Assembly (NCBI RefSeq): GCF_000745425.1
Contig: NZ_JQJH01000006.1
Coordinates: forward strand, 124,001-188,000
DNA length: 64,000 nucleotides
DNA from: Beijerinckia mobilis
Lineage (GTDB): Bacteria; Pseudomonadota; Alphaproteobacteria; Rhizobiales; Beijerinckiaceae
Reading direction: 5' to 3'
Below the pieces are notes generated by a model. It was not told the DNA's origin, did no database searches, and saw nothing but the letters and a program-made list of their open reading frames with translations. Positions 1 through 8,699 of the stretch are shown here, in pieces (the first letter of the stretch is position 1; each line of letters begins with the position of its first letter). The position numbers and the translations under genes were made by a program.

Positions 1-1123
1 TACCACCGCCACCACCCCAGCCGGTGACGTTGCTCTTTACGCCTGTGGCAGTGTTGTAGCTGTAGAAGTTACGATAGATACCGAAACCTTCGATATGGAT
101 CTGACGATCCCCGAGGACCGGTTCCCAGGCCACTTTGCCGATGAAATCCGGAATGTTGTTGAGCGACAATTTGTTGACGTTGTTGAAGCCACTGCCGCCA
201 GTAATATTATAGGCGATATTGCCGGGATCGTTGCCACCAAAGGTCGTCTGCGGATTTTCCATCGAAACACCGATGAACAAATCCTTGCCGAGATCCTTGA
301 CGAGGCGCAATTGCGGCTGGCGAGCGAAATTGAAGCCCGGCACATATTGCGCATCAATGACCATCGGCGGCTGTTCTTTGCGCGGCGACATGCCATGGGC
401 ATTCAGCGTCATCAAAGACCAGCTTTGTCCAAACAGCCCGTGCAGGCCATATTCCTTGAAATCCACCGTCGCATACATATTACGGATACGCGGCTGGAAC
501 GAGTCGGTCTGGTTCAGGTTGGCACTTTGGGCAGCGCCGAGCCAGTCCATTTCCACATAGCCACCAAGGTGAATGTCCTTGTTGATGTCACCCTCGACAA
601 GGAGGGAGAAACGGCTATGACGCTCGGTGAGACGGTATTCATTCGTATGGCCCGTGGCGACGTTACCGTAAGGGATAGCACCCCAGGACGTGTTGAGATC
701 GGAAGCCTGGTTGCGGCTGCGGAAGATGCCGTCGAGTTCGAAGAAGCCGCCGGGCGTGATCGTCAGGCCTTTGTAATAAATCTTGTCAGTGCTGATCAAC
801 GTACCATCAGGCGCGCGCAGCGAATGATCCGGTCCGAATTCGACGGGAACATAATTATGGGCGGGGGAAGCGCCACCAACGCGCCCCGCATGTTCGCGCG
901 GATTGACCGGATGGACGGTCACTTTATGGACCTCAGCCGCGGTCGCACGCTCACGGCGATCCTGAACCGCAAGCTGATGTTCCAATTTCCGTAATTGCGC
1001 TTCGAGTTTTTCGATCTTGGCGGCCATGGCCGCATCTTGCGCATGCACGGGCGCGGCAAGGAAGCTTGCCAAGGCACTAGACGCACAAAGCGTCAAGGCA
1101 AGGCTTTTAAGTCGAGAGTGCAT
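1..1123 (-). CDS. Outer-membrane porin-like protein, 3' end cut by the window edge
   Basis: The minus-strand frame is open from the ATG at 1123 to base 1, so at least 374 residues are present and the C-terminus lies outside the window. Residues 1-28 form a clear signal peptide (basic start, hydrophobic core, VHA-Q cleavage site). Residues 31-58 form a short coiled coil (KIEKLEAQLRKLEHQL), followed by an aromatic, glycine and asparagine-rich beta-barrel-like region containing GGFFELDGIFRSRN and LFGQSWSLM. Signal peptide, periplasmic coiled coil and barrel together match trimeric porins of the DcaP or phosphate-selective type. The family-level substrate cannot be read from the sequence. It is likely monocistronic, with its promoter in the AT-rich spacer at 1124-1431. 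Confidence 0.8.
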   Translation of the reverse strand, partial: MHSRLKSLALTLCASSALASFLAAPVHAQDAAMAAKIEKLEAQLRKLEHQLAVQDRRERATAAEVHKVTVHPVNPREHAGRVGGASPAHNYVPVEFGPDHSLRAPDGTLISTDKIYYKGLTITPGGFFELDGIFRSRNQASDLNTSWGAIPYGNVATGHTNEYRLTERHSRFSLLVEGDINKDIHLGGYVEMDWLGAAQSANLNQTDSFQPRIRNMYATVDFKEYGLHGLFGQSWSLMTLNAHGMSPRKEQPPMVIDAQYVPGFNFARQPQLRLVKDLGKDLFIGVSMENPQTTFGGNDPGNIAYNITGGSGFNNVNKLSLNNIPDFIGKVAWEPVLGDRQIHIEGFGIYRNFYSYNTATGVKSNVTGWGGGGG

Positions 1124-1431
1124 GTGAGAACGCGTCCCTGATCCAACGAAAGATAGGGGTGCGTTTACCGGCTCAGCTTAACAGTAGGATGAATCTTTTA
1201 TGACAGAAAATTGACAAGCCCAAGCTTGCCCGAAGCACGGCCTAAATCCGCCACGAATTTGCCATGAGACGAATCGTCCTAAATCAACGCATGCCGCCTT
1301 GGAAAAGTTTCCTCAATTTCTTTTGATTGAACGAAGAAAATTTCTTCAGGGCAAATTATAAAATAATTTTTAATAATTTTCCAGCCGCTTGAATTCATTC
1401 AATGCTGCACAGGAATATGATGCACTAGGGC
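1124..1431. other. Intergenic spacer upstream of the porin
   Basis: Roughly 300 bases with no plausible gene. It is richer in A and T than its neighbours (runs of AAATT near 1350-1380) and must hold the porin promoter and the 3' end of the aarF-like transcript. No clear hairpin terminator was found. Confidence 0.5.
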
Positions 1432-2793
1432 TCACGCGGGTGGTGGTAGCCCTGCCCGGGCAAGCGCTTCGGCTTGCCGGCGTTCGACCGTCTTCCTGTC
1501 GAAATCCGCAAGCGCTTCATTGAACAACCTGTAGAAATTGAGCTTGGCACCCAGATGGAGATAAGCGCCTCCGAGACCAACCGCCGCCCGATCCATGAAG
1601 ACGAATTCCTGAGGCACGCGCACGCCGCCTTTCTTGCGGAGCGCCTGATGCACCGTGAAAGCCTCCTTGCGTCCGTATTGAGCTGGCGAGACGCCATCAG
1701 CGACAGTGCGGACGCGATCGTCGAGCAGAGGCCCATACATGAATTTCGCCCAGACGTTCAAAATCTCGACGATTTCGCGGGAAAGGCCCTTGAAGCCCCA
1801 GATTTCATAGGCGTGAACCGTCCGTTCGAAATCATGGGTGAGGAAGCCTGTATATAATTCCCGGACACCATCGATGAAACCTGCCCGGAAAATCCGGATA
1901 CATCCGTAATCGAGGAGGTTGATACCTCCGGGCTCACCACCCTCATCGAAAACCGCGTAATTACCGAAATGCGGATCCCCATGAATGACTGCATAATGGA
2001 TGAAGGGAACCCACCAGGCGTTGAACATGGCCGCGCCGATCCGGTTACGGATCTCCTGCGGATGCCGGGTGAAGTCGAGCAATTTACGGCCATCAAGCCA
2101 GTCCATCGTCAAAAGACGCCGGGTCGAGAGATCGCGATGTATGCCCGGTACCCGCACCTCGCGGCGATCCCGCAATATCTCCTTATAAAGTGCGGCATGG
2201 CAGGCTTCACGCGTGTAATCGAGTTCCTCGCGCACACGCTCTGAAATTTCCTTCACGATGTCGCGTGTATCGATTGCGGGATTCATCCGCCGGTGCATGG
2301 CGAAAAGAATCTCGAGCTGCTTGAGATCGGCCTCGACCGCCGAGGCCATATCCGGATATTGCAGCTTGCAGGCGAGCATGGTGCCGTCCAAGGCCCGCGC
2401 CCTGTGCACCTGCCCGAGCGAGGCTGCCGCCGCCGGATGCAGGTCGAAGGCCGCGAAACGCTTCTGCCAATCTGGGCCGAGCTCCCCTTGCATACGCCGC
2501 TTGACGAAAGCCGCTCCCATGGGCGGCGCCTCGTTTTGCAGCTTCTGCAATTCCTCGACATATTCAGGCGGTAGAATATCGGGAATCGTCGCCATCATCT
2601 GGGCGACTTTCATCATAGGCCCCTTGAGCCCCCCGAGCGCAGAGGCTAGAGCCCGCGCATTTCCCTCACCCGCACCCTTCGCTCCGGTTAGGCGCGCGCC
2701 GGCGATCCGCGCCGCAACACCCCCGACATTGACCCCGACCCGGGCATAACGCGCTGCGCGCGCGGTAAAGCGATTCGCTTCATTATCCTGCAT
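1432..2793 (-). CDS. ABC1/AarF/UbiB-family atypical kinase
   Basis: This 453-residue protein belongs to the ADCK/UbiB protein-kinase-like family, whose members support ubiquinone synthesis or lipid homeostasis at the membrane. An N-terminal KxGQ-type region reads GPMMKVAQMMATIPDILP. The ATP-binding lysine lies in ACKLQYPDM. The catalytic loop reads HGDPHFGNY, and the metal-binding motif is DYG (LLDYGCIR) in place of DFG. The ATG at 2793 starts a short basic N-terminus typical of the family. No ubiE or ubiG homologue is adjacent, so a role in quinone synthesis is only a family-level inference. It is followed on the same strand by nothing close, so it is probably transcribed alone. Confidence 0.9.
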   Translation of the reverse strand: MQDNEANRFTARAARYARVGVNVGGVAARIAGARLTGAKGAGEGNARALASALGGLKGPMMKVAQMMATIPDILPPEYVEELQKLQNEAPPMGAAFVKRRMQGELGPDWQKRFAAFDLHPAAAASLGQVHRARALDGTMLACKLQYPDMASAVEADLKQLEILFAMHRRMNPAIDTRDIVKEISERVREELDYTREACHAALYKEILRDRREVRVPGIHRDLSTRRLLTMDWLDGRKLLDFTRHPQEIRNRIGAAMFNAWWVPFIHYAVIHGDPHFGNYAVFDEGGEPGGINLLDYGCIRIFRAGFIDGVRELYTGFLTHDFERTVHAYEIWGFKGLSREIVEILNVWAKFMYGPLLDDRVRTVADGVSPAQYGRKEAFTVHQALRKKGGVRVPQEFVFMDRAAVGLGGAYLHLGAKLNFYRLFNEALADFDRKTVERRQAEALARAGLPPPA

Positions 2794-3015
2794 GAGAGCC
2801 CGGTTCTGAAATTGCTCTTTAGAAACAACGATCGATGAGGGAGCAAACGGCCAGTTTGCCGACTGTTCCGCAAAATGACCTTTCGGTGGATCCGTGCCTC
2901 ATATAGGCATTGGAAAGACCATTGGAATATCAGGCGGTGCACGACGATTGAAGCAGGACGTTACCGCGCCGCCGCCTCCAGCCTTCAAAAAGAAGCGAGA
3001 TCACGCACGCACGCC

Positions 3016-3978
3016 TCACGCCCGCACCGCCATCAGATACCCTGGCATGGGGCGCCCGGCATCCTCCCGAGTCGCGACATCCTCTTTCAGCGCGAGGGTC
3101 AAACCCGTGGCCGCGATCACCTCACGCAGGTAGGATTCGGCGTGGGAAAAACGCAGATCGGACCCAATTTCATAAGGCGCACCCTGAGAAACTGCTTGAA
3201 TATCCGCTTGAAAACTCCCTTGCGCCGCCTGCACGGTGAAGAGAAGGGTGCCACCCGTTTTGAGGGCCCGCCGGGCAGCACGGAAAACCGGTGCGAGATC
3301 ACCAATATAGACAAAGACATCCGCCGCGATGATCAAATCGGCTTGCGCTTCCGGTTCGGCAGCCAGAAAATCCTCGAGTGCGGCGACGGCTAGACGATCG
3401 TAAATCCCTTTTTCCCGCGCGGCCTCGACCATGCGCGGGGAAAGATCGACGCCGGCAAGAGACAGCGCGAAATCCCTGAAGGCAAGGCCTGCGAGACCGG
3501 TGCCGCAGCCGAGATCGAGCACCCGTCCGGCCATGCTGCCGCCCGATCGTTCCTTGCTTAACCTTTCCCAAGCCCGCCGCAGGAGCAAGGGACCGCGATA
3601 GTTCAATTGCTGCGTGAGATGCGTATCAAAGGTATCTGCATAATGATCGAAAAGGCTGGCGACGAATCGCGGTGAGGCCGCAGCCGGCGGCGGCACGCCG
3701 AGCCGGCCGAGGTGCAGTGCAGCGCCGAGTTCATCGGAGGGATCACAGGCAAGCACGCGCGTATAAGCCTCAATGGCATGCGCGCGATCATCGCACCGCT
3801 CATAGATTTCACCCAGCAGAAACCAGGCAGGTGCAAAAGTCTCCGCGAGTTCCAACGTCTGCAGGACGAGATCACGTGCGGCATCAAGATCATTGTCAGC
3901 GGCGGCGGCTTGCGCATAGGCGAAGCGGCGATCCGCAAGATAATCCCCGCTAGACCGCTGGGCTTTCAGCAAGGCCAT
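3016..3978 (-). CDS. TPR-repeat class I SAM-dependent methyltransferase
   Basis: A 320-residue protein with two parts. Residues about 15-95 form tandem tetratricopeptide repeats (APAWFLLGEIYERC, AHAIEAYTRVLACDPSD). The remainder is a Rossmann-fold methyltransferase with motif I VLDLGCGTGLAGLAF, an acidic residue after beta-2 (SLAGVDLS) and a motif IV-like stretch DLIIAADVFVYIGDL. TPR-methyltransferases of this shape are common in Alphaproteobacteria and mostly uncharacterised. The substrate is probably a protein or small molecule, but nothing here says which. It lies alone on the minus strand between the AarF-like gene and a divergent small exported protein. Confidence 0.85.
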   Translation of the reverse strand: MALLKAQRSSGDYLADRRFAYAQAAAADNDLDAARDLVLQTLELAETFAPAWFLLGEIYERCDDRAHAIEAYTRVLACDPSDELGAALHLGRLGVPPPAAASPRFVASLFDHYADTFDTHLTQQLNYRGPLLLRRAWERLSKERSGGSMAGRVLDLGCGTGLAGLAFRDFALSLAGVDLSPRMVEAAREKGIYDRLAVAALEDFLAAEPEAQADLIIAADVFVYIGDLAPVFRAARRALKTGGTLLFTVQAAQGSFQADIQAVSQGAPYEIGSDLRFSHAESYLREVIAATGLTLALKEDVATREDAGRPMPGYLMAVRA

Positions 3979-4352
3979 TCATTGCCTCTTGAAACGAATG
4001 AAATACCATCACGCGCTTTCGTCACATTCTCTCTCTGGCTCTCTCTGGCGCGTCAGGATCAAAACGCCCACAAGATCCTGGAGCCATTGCGAACGGAAAA
4101 GATACAGCGCGCGTTTCAAACTCTCTGTAAATCTTTCTTCCGAATATCTTCAGGATAGTCGCAACGCTTAATCCTCAGCGTCATTTTGGCGTTATTCCCG
4201 GGGACTATCCGGCATCCATTCGTATCGCTTCAATTGATTACGGAATCATTCACACCAAATTCAGCGTCGAATCCCTATCTTGAGACAATAGAGATATGCG
4301 CCCCGGCGGCATCCTTTCCGGTCCCGCCCGGCCCGTTTCGACGGGAGGCGCC
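3979..4352. other. Intergenic spacer between divergent genes
   Basis: Divergent promoter space for the methyltransferase (minus) and the glycine-rich exported protein (plus). It contains a short CTCTCTCTGG direct repeat near 4028-4046. No RNA gene or convincing ORF was found. Confidence 0.45.
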
Positions 4353-4808
4353 ATGCTCGAAAGGACGATCATGCTTACCAATTCACCCCCCTTTCTCAAA
4401 CCCTCTCTCAGGAAAATTGCTGCACGTGGCGCGACGGCGTTGATGCTGGCTCTTGGGGTGGCAAGCGTCTCCCTGATCGATGCCGCGCCTGCCGCAGCCC
4501 AGCGGGGGGGCTGGCATGGCGGCGGCGTCGCTTGGCGTGGCGGCGGTGGAGGGTGGCATGGCGGCGGCGGGTGGCATGGTGGCGGCGTAGCCTGGCATGA
4601 CGGCGGCTGGTATGGCGGCTGGGGGGCTCCGGTAGCGGCAGGCGCCATCGGTGGTCTGGCCCTCGGCACAGCCATCGGCGCGGCGGCCGCGCAATCCAAC
4701 GCCTATTACGGTTATGGTGGCTATGGCGGCTGCTATCCGCAGCGTCAACCTGTCTACAATACCGCAGGCTATATGATCGGCTATCGCACGGTCAGCGTCT
4801 GCCGCTGA
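4353..4808 (+). CDS. Small secreted Gly/His/Trp-rich repeat protein
   Basis: About 151 residues. The start at 4353 follows GGGAGG at a good distance; an alternative ATG at 4371 follows AAGGA. A long basic then hydrophobic signal region (GATALMLALGVASVSL) ends at AAPAAAQ. The mature protein opens with about seven near-repeats of the type GGWHGGGV, then a hydrophobic glycine zipper-like helix (AGAIGGLALGTAIGAAAA), and ends with a tyrosine-rich tail carrying two cysteines. Similar proteins are frequent and uncharacterised in Hyphomicrobiales. The regularly spaced histidines could bind metal, and the glycine-zipper segment could contact a membrane; both are inferences. An intrinsic terminator follows. 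Confidence 0.75.
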   Translation: MLERTIMLTNSPPFLKPSLRKIAARGATALMLALGVASVSLIDAAPAAAQRGGWHGGGVAWRGGGGGWHGGGGWHGGGVAWHDGGWYGGWGAPVAAGAIGGLALGTAIGAAAAQSNAYYGYGGYGGCYPQRQPVYNTAGYMIGYRTVSVCR

Positions 4809-4901
4809 TCGCATCGAGAGCATCCAAAGGCTTGAGCCGAAAGACTCTCGCCACCTGCCTTGCATCGGCTCCGCGACATCGGAGCGCCAATCAGCATCAC
4901 A

Positions 4902-4947
4902 AGCCCGTCATGCGCCCGGTAGGCCGGAACGCGTGACGGGCTTTTTG
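4902..4947 (+). terminator. Intrinsic terminator after the Gly/His-rich gene
   Basis: A 13-bp perfect stem joins 4902-4914 to 4930-4942 (AGCCCGTCA... and ...TGACGGGCT) and is followed directly by TTTTGTTT. The loop contains a further CCGG/CCGG pairing. This is one of the best-formed terminators in the window. Confidence 0.9.
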
Positions 4948-5231
4948 TTTTCTGGATGGGATGCATCACCACGTCTTCAGCGCGACGCGGAAAGCCAGAG
5001 TCGGAGGCTGCAGGCACAAGCCGCATGAATGGCCAGATGAATGGCCAGTCGGATGAATCCTTTCTAAAAAGTTACCTCACAGGCTTTTTATCTGTGGGGT
5101 GCTGAAACTCTTTTTCATCAAAACCATTTTAGAGTTTGTCTGTTGCGTAGTCGCAACAGCGCCCCCCTCGCGCGAAAAACCACGGAAATCCGGAAATTGT
5201 GCCTTCGCATGACGATTTCAGAGGGAAGACG

Positions 5232-5612
5232 ATGATCAGAAAACGAGAGTCTTTGGGACGAAAATTCCTTACCGTGACGATGGCCGGTATTTCTCTCGCC
5301 TGCCTGGGGGCGGCCGTCGTCGCGGCTCCGGTGCCGGTCCTTCCAATCCCCGCCATCGATGTCGCGCATCTCCCGCAGATTCTGCAAAGAATTGCCTTCT
5401 CGCAAGAAGCGCCCGCCGCCTCGGAGCCCAAGCTCATTACCGGCCGCAGCGTCGCCAAGGTGGCCAGTCGCTATGCGCCGCTCGGTGAAGGTCCGTCTTT
5501 GCGCCTGTCGCGCGCGGGTCACGGCAATGAGGAAGATTGCGTCACCATCTCGCAAGTCACCGGCCCCGATGGCCGCATTTATGTGACACGCGGTCTGGTC
5601 TGCGCCGAGTAA
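5232..5612 (+). CDS. Small exported protein of unknown function
   Basis: A 126-residue protein read from the ATG at 5232, which is preceded by AGAGGGAAGACG. The in-frame upstream start at 5199 has no ribosome-binding site. It has a basic N-terminus (MIRKRESLGRKF), a hydrophobic signal segment (VTMAGISLACLGAAVVAAP), then a mostly polar mature part with a cysteine pair (EEDCVTIS and GLVCAE) that could form one disulfide bond. I do not recognise the family. It stands alone between a terminator upstream and a hairpin downstream, so it is probably its own transcription unit. Confidence 0.65.
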   Translation: MIRKRESLGRKFLTVTMAGISLACLGAAVVAAPVPVLPIPAIDVAHLPQILQRIAFSQEAPAASEPKLITGRSVAKVASRYAPLGEGPSLRLSRAGHGNEEDCVTISQVTGPDGRIYVTRGLVCAE

Positions 5613-5635
5613 AACCCGCCATATCCGCAACAGAT

Positions 5636-5667
5636 CTTTGCAAAACAGAAAAGCCTCTTTTGCAAAG
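5636..5667 (+). terminator. Hairpin downstream of the small exported gene
   Basis: A perfect 10-bp inverted repeat (CTTTGCAAAA and TTTTGCAAAG) around a 12-base loop, 24 bases after the stop codon. There is no strong T tract after it, so it may stabilise or weakly terminate the transcript. Confidence 0.35.
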
Positions 5668-5833
5668 GTCTTTGGTGTGAGTTCATTTCCCTCAAAACAC
5701 ATTGCTGGATCGAGCCGGGCACGGGGAAACCGCCGCCCCCTTCGGGCTGCTTGAAAGGTGCTGCCGATCCATTATTTTCACAACATTCTCCCTCCTTACC
5801 CTTTCCTCACCTCATCGGGAGAGGCAGCCGCCC

Positions 5834-6877
5834 ATGCGGGCTTCCGATCTCCTCGCCACAACTCCGGCTGGCCTTTATTGCGCGCTCGGCGATTTTCACA
5901 TCGATCCGACCCGTGCCGTGGCGCGCGCCCTCATCACTCATGCGCATTCCGATCATGCAAGGCGCGGCCACGGCAAGGTGCTAGCAACGGCTGAAACCCT
6001 CGGCCTCATGGCCCTGCGCCATGGCGCCGATCATGCCGGGGCCACTCAGGCCCTCGCCTATGGCGAGACGCTCGATCTCGGTGGGGTACAAATCAGTTTT
6101 CACCCAGCCGGCCACGTTCTCGGCTCGGCGCAGATCCGACTCGAGAAGGATGGGTTCATTCTCGTGGTGTCCGGCGATTATAAGCGCGAGCGCGACCCCA
6201 CCTGCCCTGCCTTTGAACCCATCCGCTGCCACACCTTCATCACTGAGGCGACCTTCGGCCTGCCGGTGTTTCACCACAGAAACAGCATGGGCGAGATCGA
6301 AAGGCTGCTCGCCTCGCTGCATCTGTTTCCGGAGCGGCCGCATCTTCTTGGCGCCTATGCGCTCGGCAAGGCGCAACGCTGTCTCGCGCTTCTGCGCGAG
6401 GCAGGCCATGCCGCGCCCATCTTCCTGCATGGCGCGGTGGAAAAACTCACAAGCTTCTACGAACAGACAGGGCTCGACTTCGGCAGAATCGAAAAACTCG
6501 ATCCCGCCCGCCGCAAGGAGACGAAAGGCGCAATCATCCTCTGCCCGCCCTCGGCGCTCGGCGATCCCTGGGCGCGCAAATTCGATGATCCCGTTCTGTC
6601 CTTCGCCTCCGGCTGGATGCGCATCCGCGCCTTCGCGCGCCAGCGCGGCGTCGAACTGCCGCTCGTCATTTCCGACCACGCCGATTGGGATGGGCTTCTG
6701 ACGACGATCAGCGAAACAGGCTGCGAGCAAGTGCTGGTGACCCATGGCGAGGCCGAAGCCCTCGTGCATTGGGCGCGAGGCCGCGGCCTTTCCGCCGAAC
6801 CTCTGCATCTTCTGGGCTATGGCGACGAGGAGAAGGAGGACTCCACCTCCGAGCCATCTGGAGATGGTTCGGCGTGA
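5834..6877 (+). CDS. Ligase-associated DNA-damage-response exonuclease
   Basis: A 347-residue metallo-beta-lactamase/beta-CASP-type nuclease (TIGR04122-like). The metal site is HAHSDHARRGHG, with H36, H38, D40 and H41. Other signature pieces are FHPAGHVLGSAQI, VSGDYKRERDP and ISDHADWDGL. The ATG at 5834 gives the family's usual N-terminus (LLATTPAGLYC); upstream in-frame starts add an unconserved tail. Its last four bases overlap the GTG start of the next gene, so it is translationally coupled to the ATP-dependent ligase. This pair normally belongs to a four-gene repair cluster with an Lhr-type helicase and the endonuclease PdeM, both missing here. Confidence 0.9.
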   Translation: MRASDLLATTPAGLYCALGDFHIDPTRAVARALITHAHSDHARRGHGKVLATAETLGLMALRHGADHAGATQALAYGETLDLGGVQISFHPAGHVLGSAQIRLEKDGFILVVSGDYKRERDPTCPAFEPIRCHTFITEATFGLPVFHHRNSMGEIERLLASLHLFPERPHLLGAYALGKAQRCLALLREAGHAAPIFLHGAVEKLTSFYEQTGLDFGRIEKLDPARRKETKGAIILCPPSALGDPWARKFDDPVLSFASGWMRIRAFARQRGVELPLVISDHADWDGLLTTISETGCEQVLVTHGEAEALVHWARGRGLSAEPLHLLGYGDEEKEDSTSEPSGDGSA

Positions 6878-8565
6878 AGGATTTCACCCTTCTGCTCGAC
6901 CGGCTGAGCTACGAACACGGGCGCAACGCCAAATTACGCATCCTGTGTGATTTCTTCGCCCATGTGCCGGACCCCGAACGCGGCTATGCTTTGGCGGCAC
7001 TCACCGGCGCTTTGCAGTTCAAACAGGCCAAACCCGGCCTGTTGCGGGCTTTGATCGCCACACGCGTCGATCCGGTCCTATTCGATCTCTCCTATGATTT
7101 CGTCGGCGATCTTTCCGAAACCATCGCTCTGCTCTGGCCCGCGCCACCTTCCGACACACGGCCCGGCTCCAACCATCCACCACTTTTGCTGTCGGAAGTC
7201 ATCCACGGTCTTTCCGGCGGCAAGCTCGATCTGCCGGGGCGGATCGCCGCCTGGCTCGATGCGCTCGACGAGACCGGCCGCTGGGCTTTGTTGAAACTCG
7301 TCACCGGCGCTTTGCGCATTGGCGTCTCGGCACGGCTCGCCAAGACCGCGCTCGCCGATTACGGCGGCAGGCAGGTCGATGAAATCGAAACCGTCTGGCA
7401 TGGGCTTGCCCCTCCCTATCTCGATCTCTTCGCCTGGCTCGAAGGCCGCGAGGGCCGGCCGGATGCGAAGGATCCCGCCCCGTTTCATCCCGCCATGCTG
7501 GCCCATGCGATCGAGGGTCAGGATTTCACGGTTTTGAAGCCGGAGGATTTCCGCGCCGAATGGAAATGGGATGGTATACGCATACAAGTCGTCATCGGCC
7601 AGGATGATCATGGCGCGCGGGTTACGCGGCTCTATACACGCACGGGCGAGGAAATCGCCCATACATTCCCCGATCTCTGCGCCGCGCTCGATCTCATTCC
7701 CTGCGACCGTTTCGCCCTCGATGGCGAATTATTGATCCTGCGGGCAGGCCGCGTTCAGCCCTTTTCCGTCCTGCAACAAAGGCTCAACCGCAAAGTGGTG
7801 AGCGCGAAACTGCTCATTGATTTTCCCGCCCATATCCGCGCCTATGATCTTCTGTCCGAAGCGGGCGAGGATCTGCGCCCCCTCCCCTTTCAGGAACGCC
7901 GTACCCGGCTCGAAACTTTTGTCTCCAAAGCGCAATCCGACCGTCTCGACCTCTCGCCGGAAATTCCCTTCACCACTTTCGAGGATCTCGCTGCTGCCCG
8001 CGCCAATCCCGCAAGCCATGGCGCGGGCGAGGACGCCGAGGCGATTGAAGGCGTGATGCTGAAACAGGAGCAATCGATCTATGTACCGGGCCGCCCCAAA
8101 GGCCTCTGGTACAAATGGAAACGCGATCCCTTCACCATCGACGCCGTGCTCATGTATGCGCAACGCGGCCACGGCAAACGCTCCTCGCTCTATTCCGATT
8201 ATACTTTCGGGGTCTGGCGCGGTGATCCGCAGGCAAGAGAGGGCGAGGCGCAGCTTGTGCCCGTCGGCAAGGCCTATTTCGGCTTCACCGATGAGGAATT
8301 ACGCCAGCTCGATCATTATGTCCGCGCGCATACAGTGAACCGCTACGGCCCGGTCCGTGTCATCGACCATGGCAGAGATGAGGAAGGCGCAGTCAAAGGC
8401 CTCGTGCTCGAAATCGCCTTCGAGGGCCTCAATAGATCAAGCCGCCACAAATCCGGCCTCGCCATGCGCTTCCCGCGCATCAGCCGCATCCGCTGGGACA
8501 AGCCCGCCGCCGAAGCGGACCGGATCGAGGCGTTGGAAGGGTTGTTGAGGGGAAAGGTGGGTTAA
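6874..8565 (+). CDS. ATP-dependent DNA ligase (ligase-associated repair cluster type)
   Basis: A 563-residue ATP-dependent DNA ligase. The adenylation motif I is EWKWDGIRIQ, with nucleophile Lys231. Later motifs are ALDGELLIL (motif III), EGVMLKQ (motif IV) and GLWYKWKRD (motif V), followed by an OB-fold domain. Residues 1-200 form the helical DNA-binding domain. The start is GTG at 6874, overlapping the exonuclease stop codon by four bases. It joins nicked DNA and probably works with the upstream exonuclease in double-strand-break or crosslink repair. Downstream, where the helicase gene is expected, lies a toxin-antitoxin module and a second, decayed copy of this gene's 3' end. Confidence 0.93.
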   Translation: MKDFTLLLDRLSYEHGRNAKLRILCDFFAHVPDPERGYALAALTGALQFKQAKPGLLRALIATRVDPVLFDLSYDFVGDLSETIALLWPAPPSDTRPGSNHPPLLLSEVIHGLSGGKLDLPGRIAAWLDALDETGRWALLKLVTGALRIGVSARLAKTALADYGGRQVDEIETVWHGLAPPYLDLFAWLEGREGRPDAKDPAPFHPAMLAHAIEGQDFTVLKPEDFRAEWKWDGIRIQVVIGQDDHGARVTRLYTRTGEEIAHTFPDLCAALDLIPCDRFALDGELLILRAGRVQPFSVLQQRLNRKVVSAKLLIDFPAHIRAYDLLSEAGEDLRPLPFQERRTRLETFVSKAQSDRLDLSPEIPFTTFEDLAAARANPASHGAGEDAEAIEGVMLKQEQSIYVPGRPKGLWYKWKRDPFTIDAVLMYAQRGHGKRSSLYSDYTFGVWRGDPQAREGEAQLVPVGKAYFGFTDEELRQLDHYVRAHTVNRYGPVRVIDHGRDEEGAVKGLVLEIAFEGLNRSSRHKSGLAMRFPRISRIRWDKPAAEADRIEALEGLLRGKVG

Positions 8566-8699
8566 GGGTGTGTTATCCGGATTTCATTGATCACAACAAG
8601 GTGTAATCAATGAGACGCAATGCCTTGAGATGCCTTGTAATTGTATTCTATCAATAAGTGACAGCCCGTCATGTTTCATATCTTCGCGGAATGACATGG

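Noticed and set aside
95-994. Long plus-strand open frame at the start of the window
   Set aside because: The minus strand here encodes a protein with a signal peptide, coiled coil and barrel-like composition that runs off the window edge; the plus-strand frame is its shadow.
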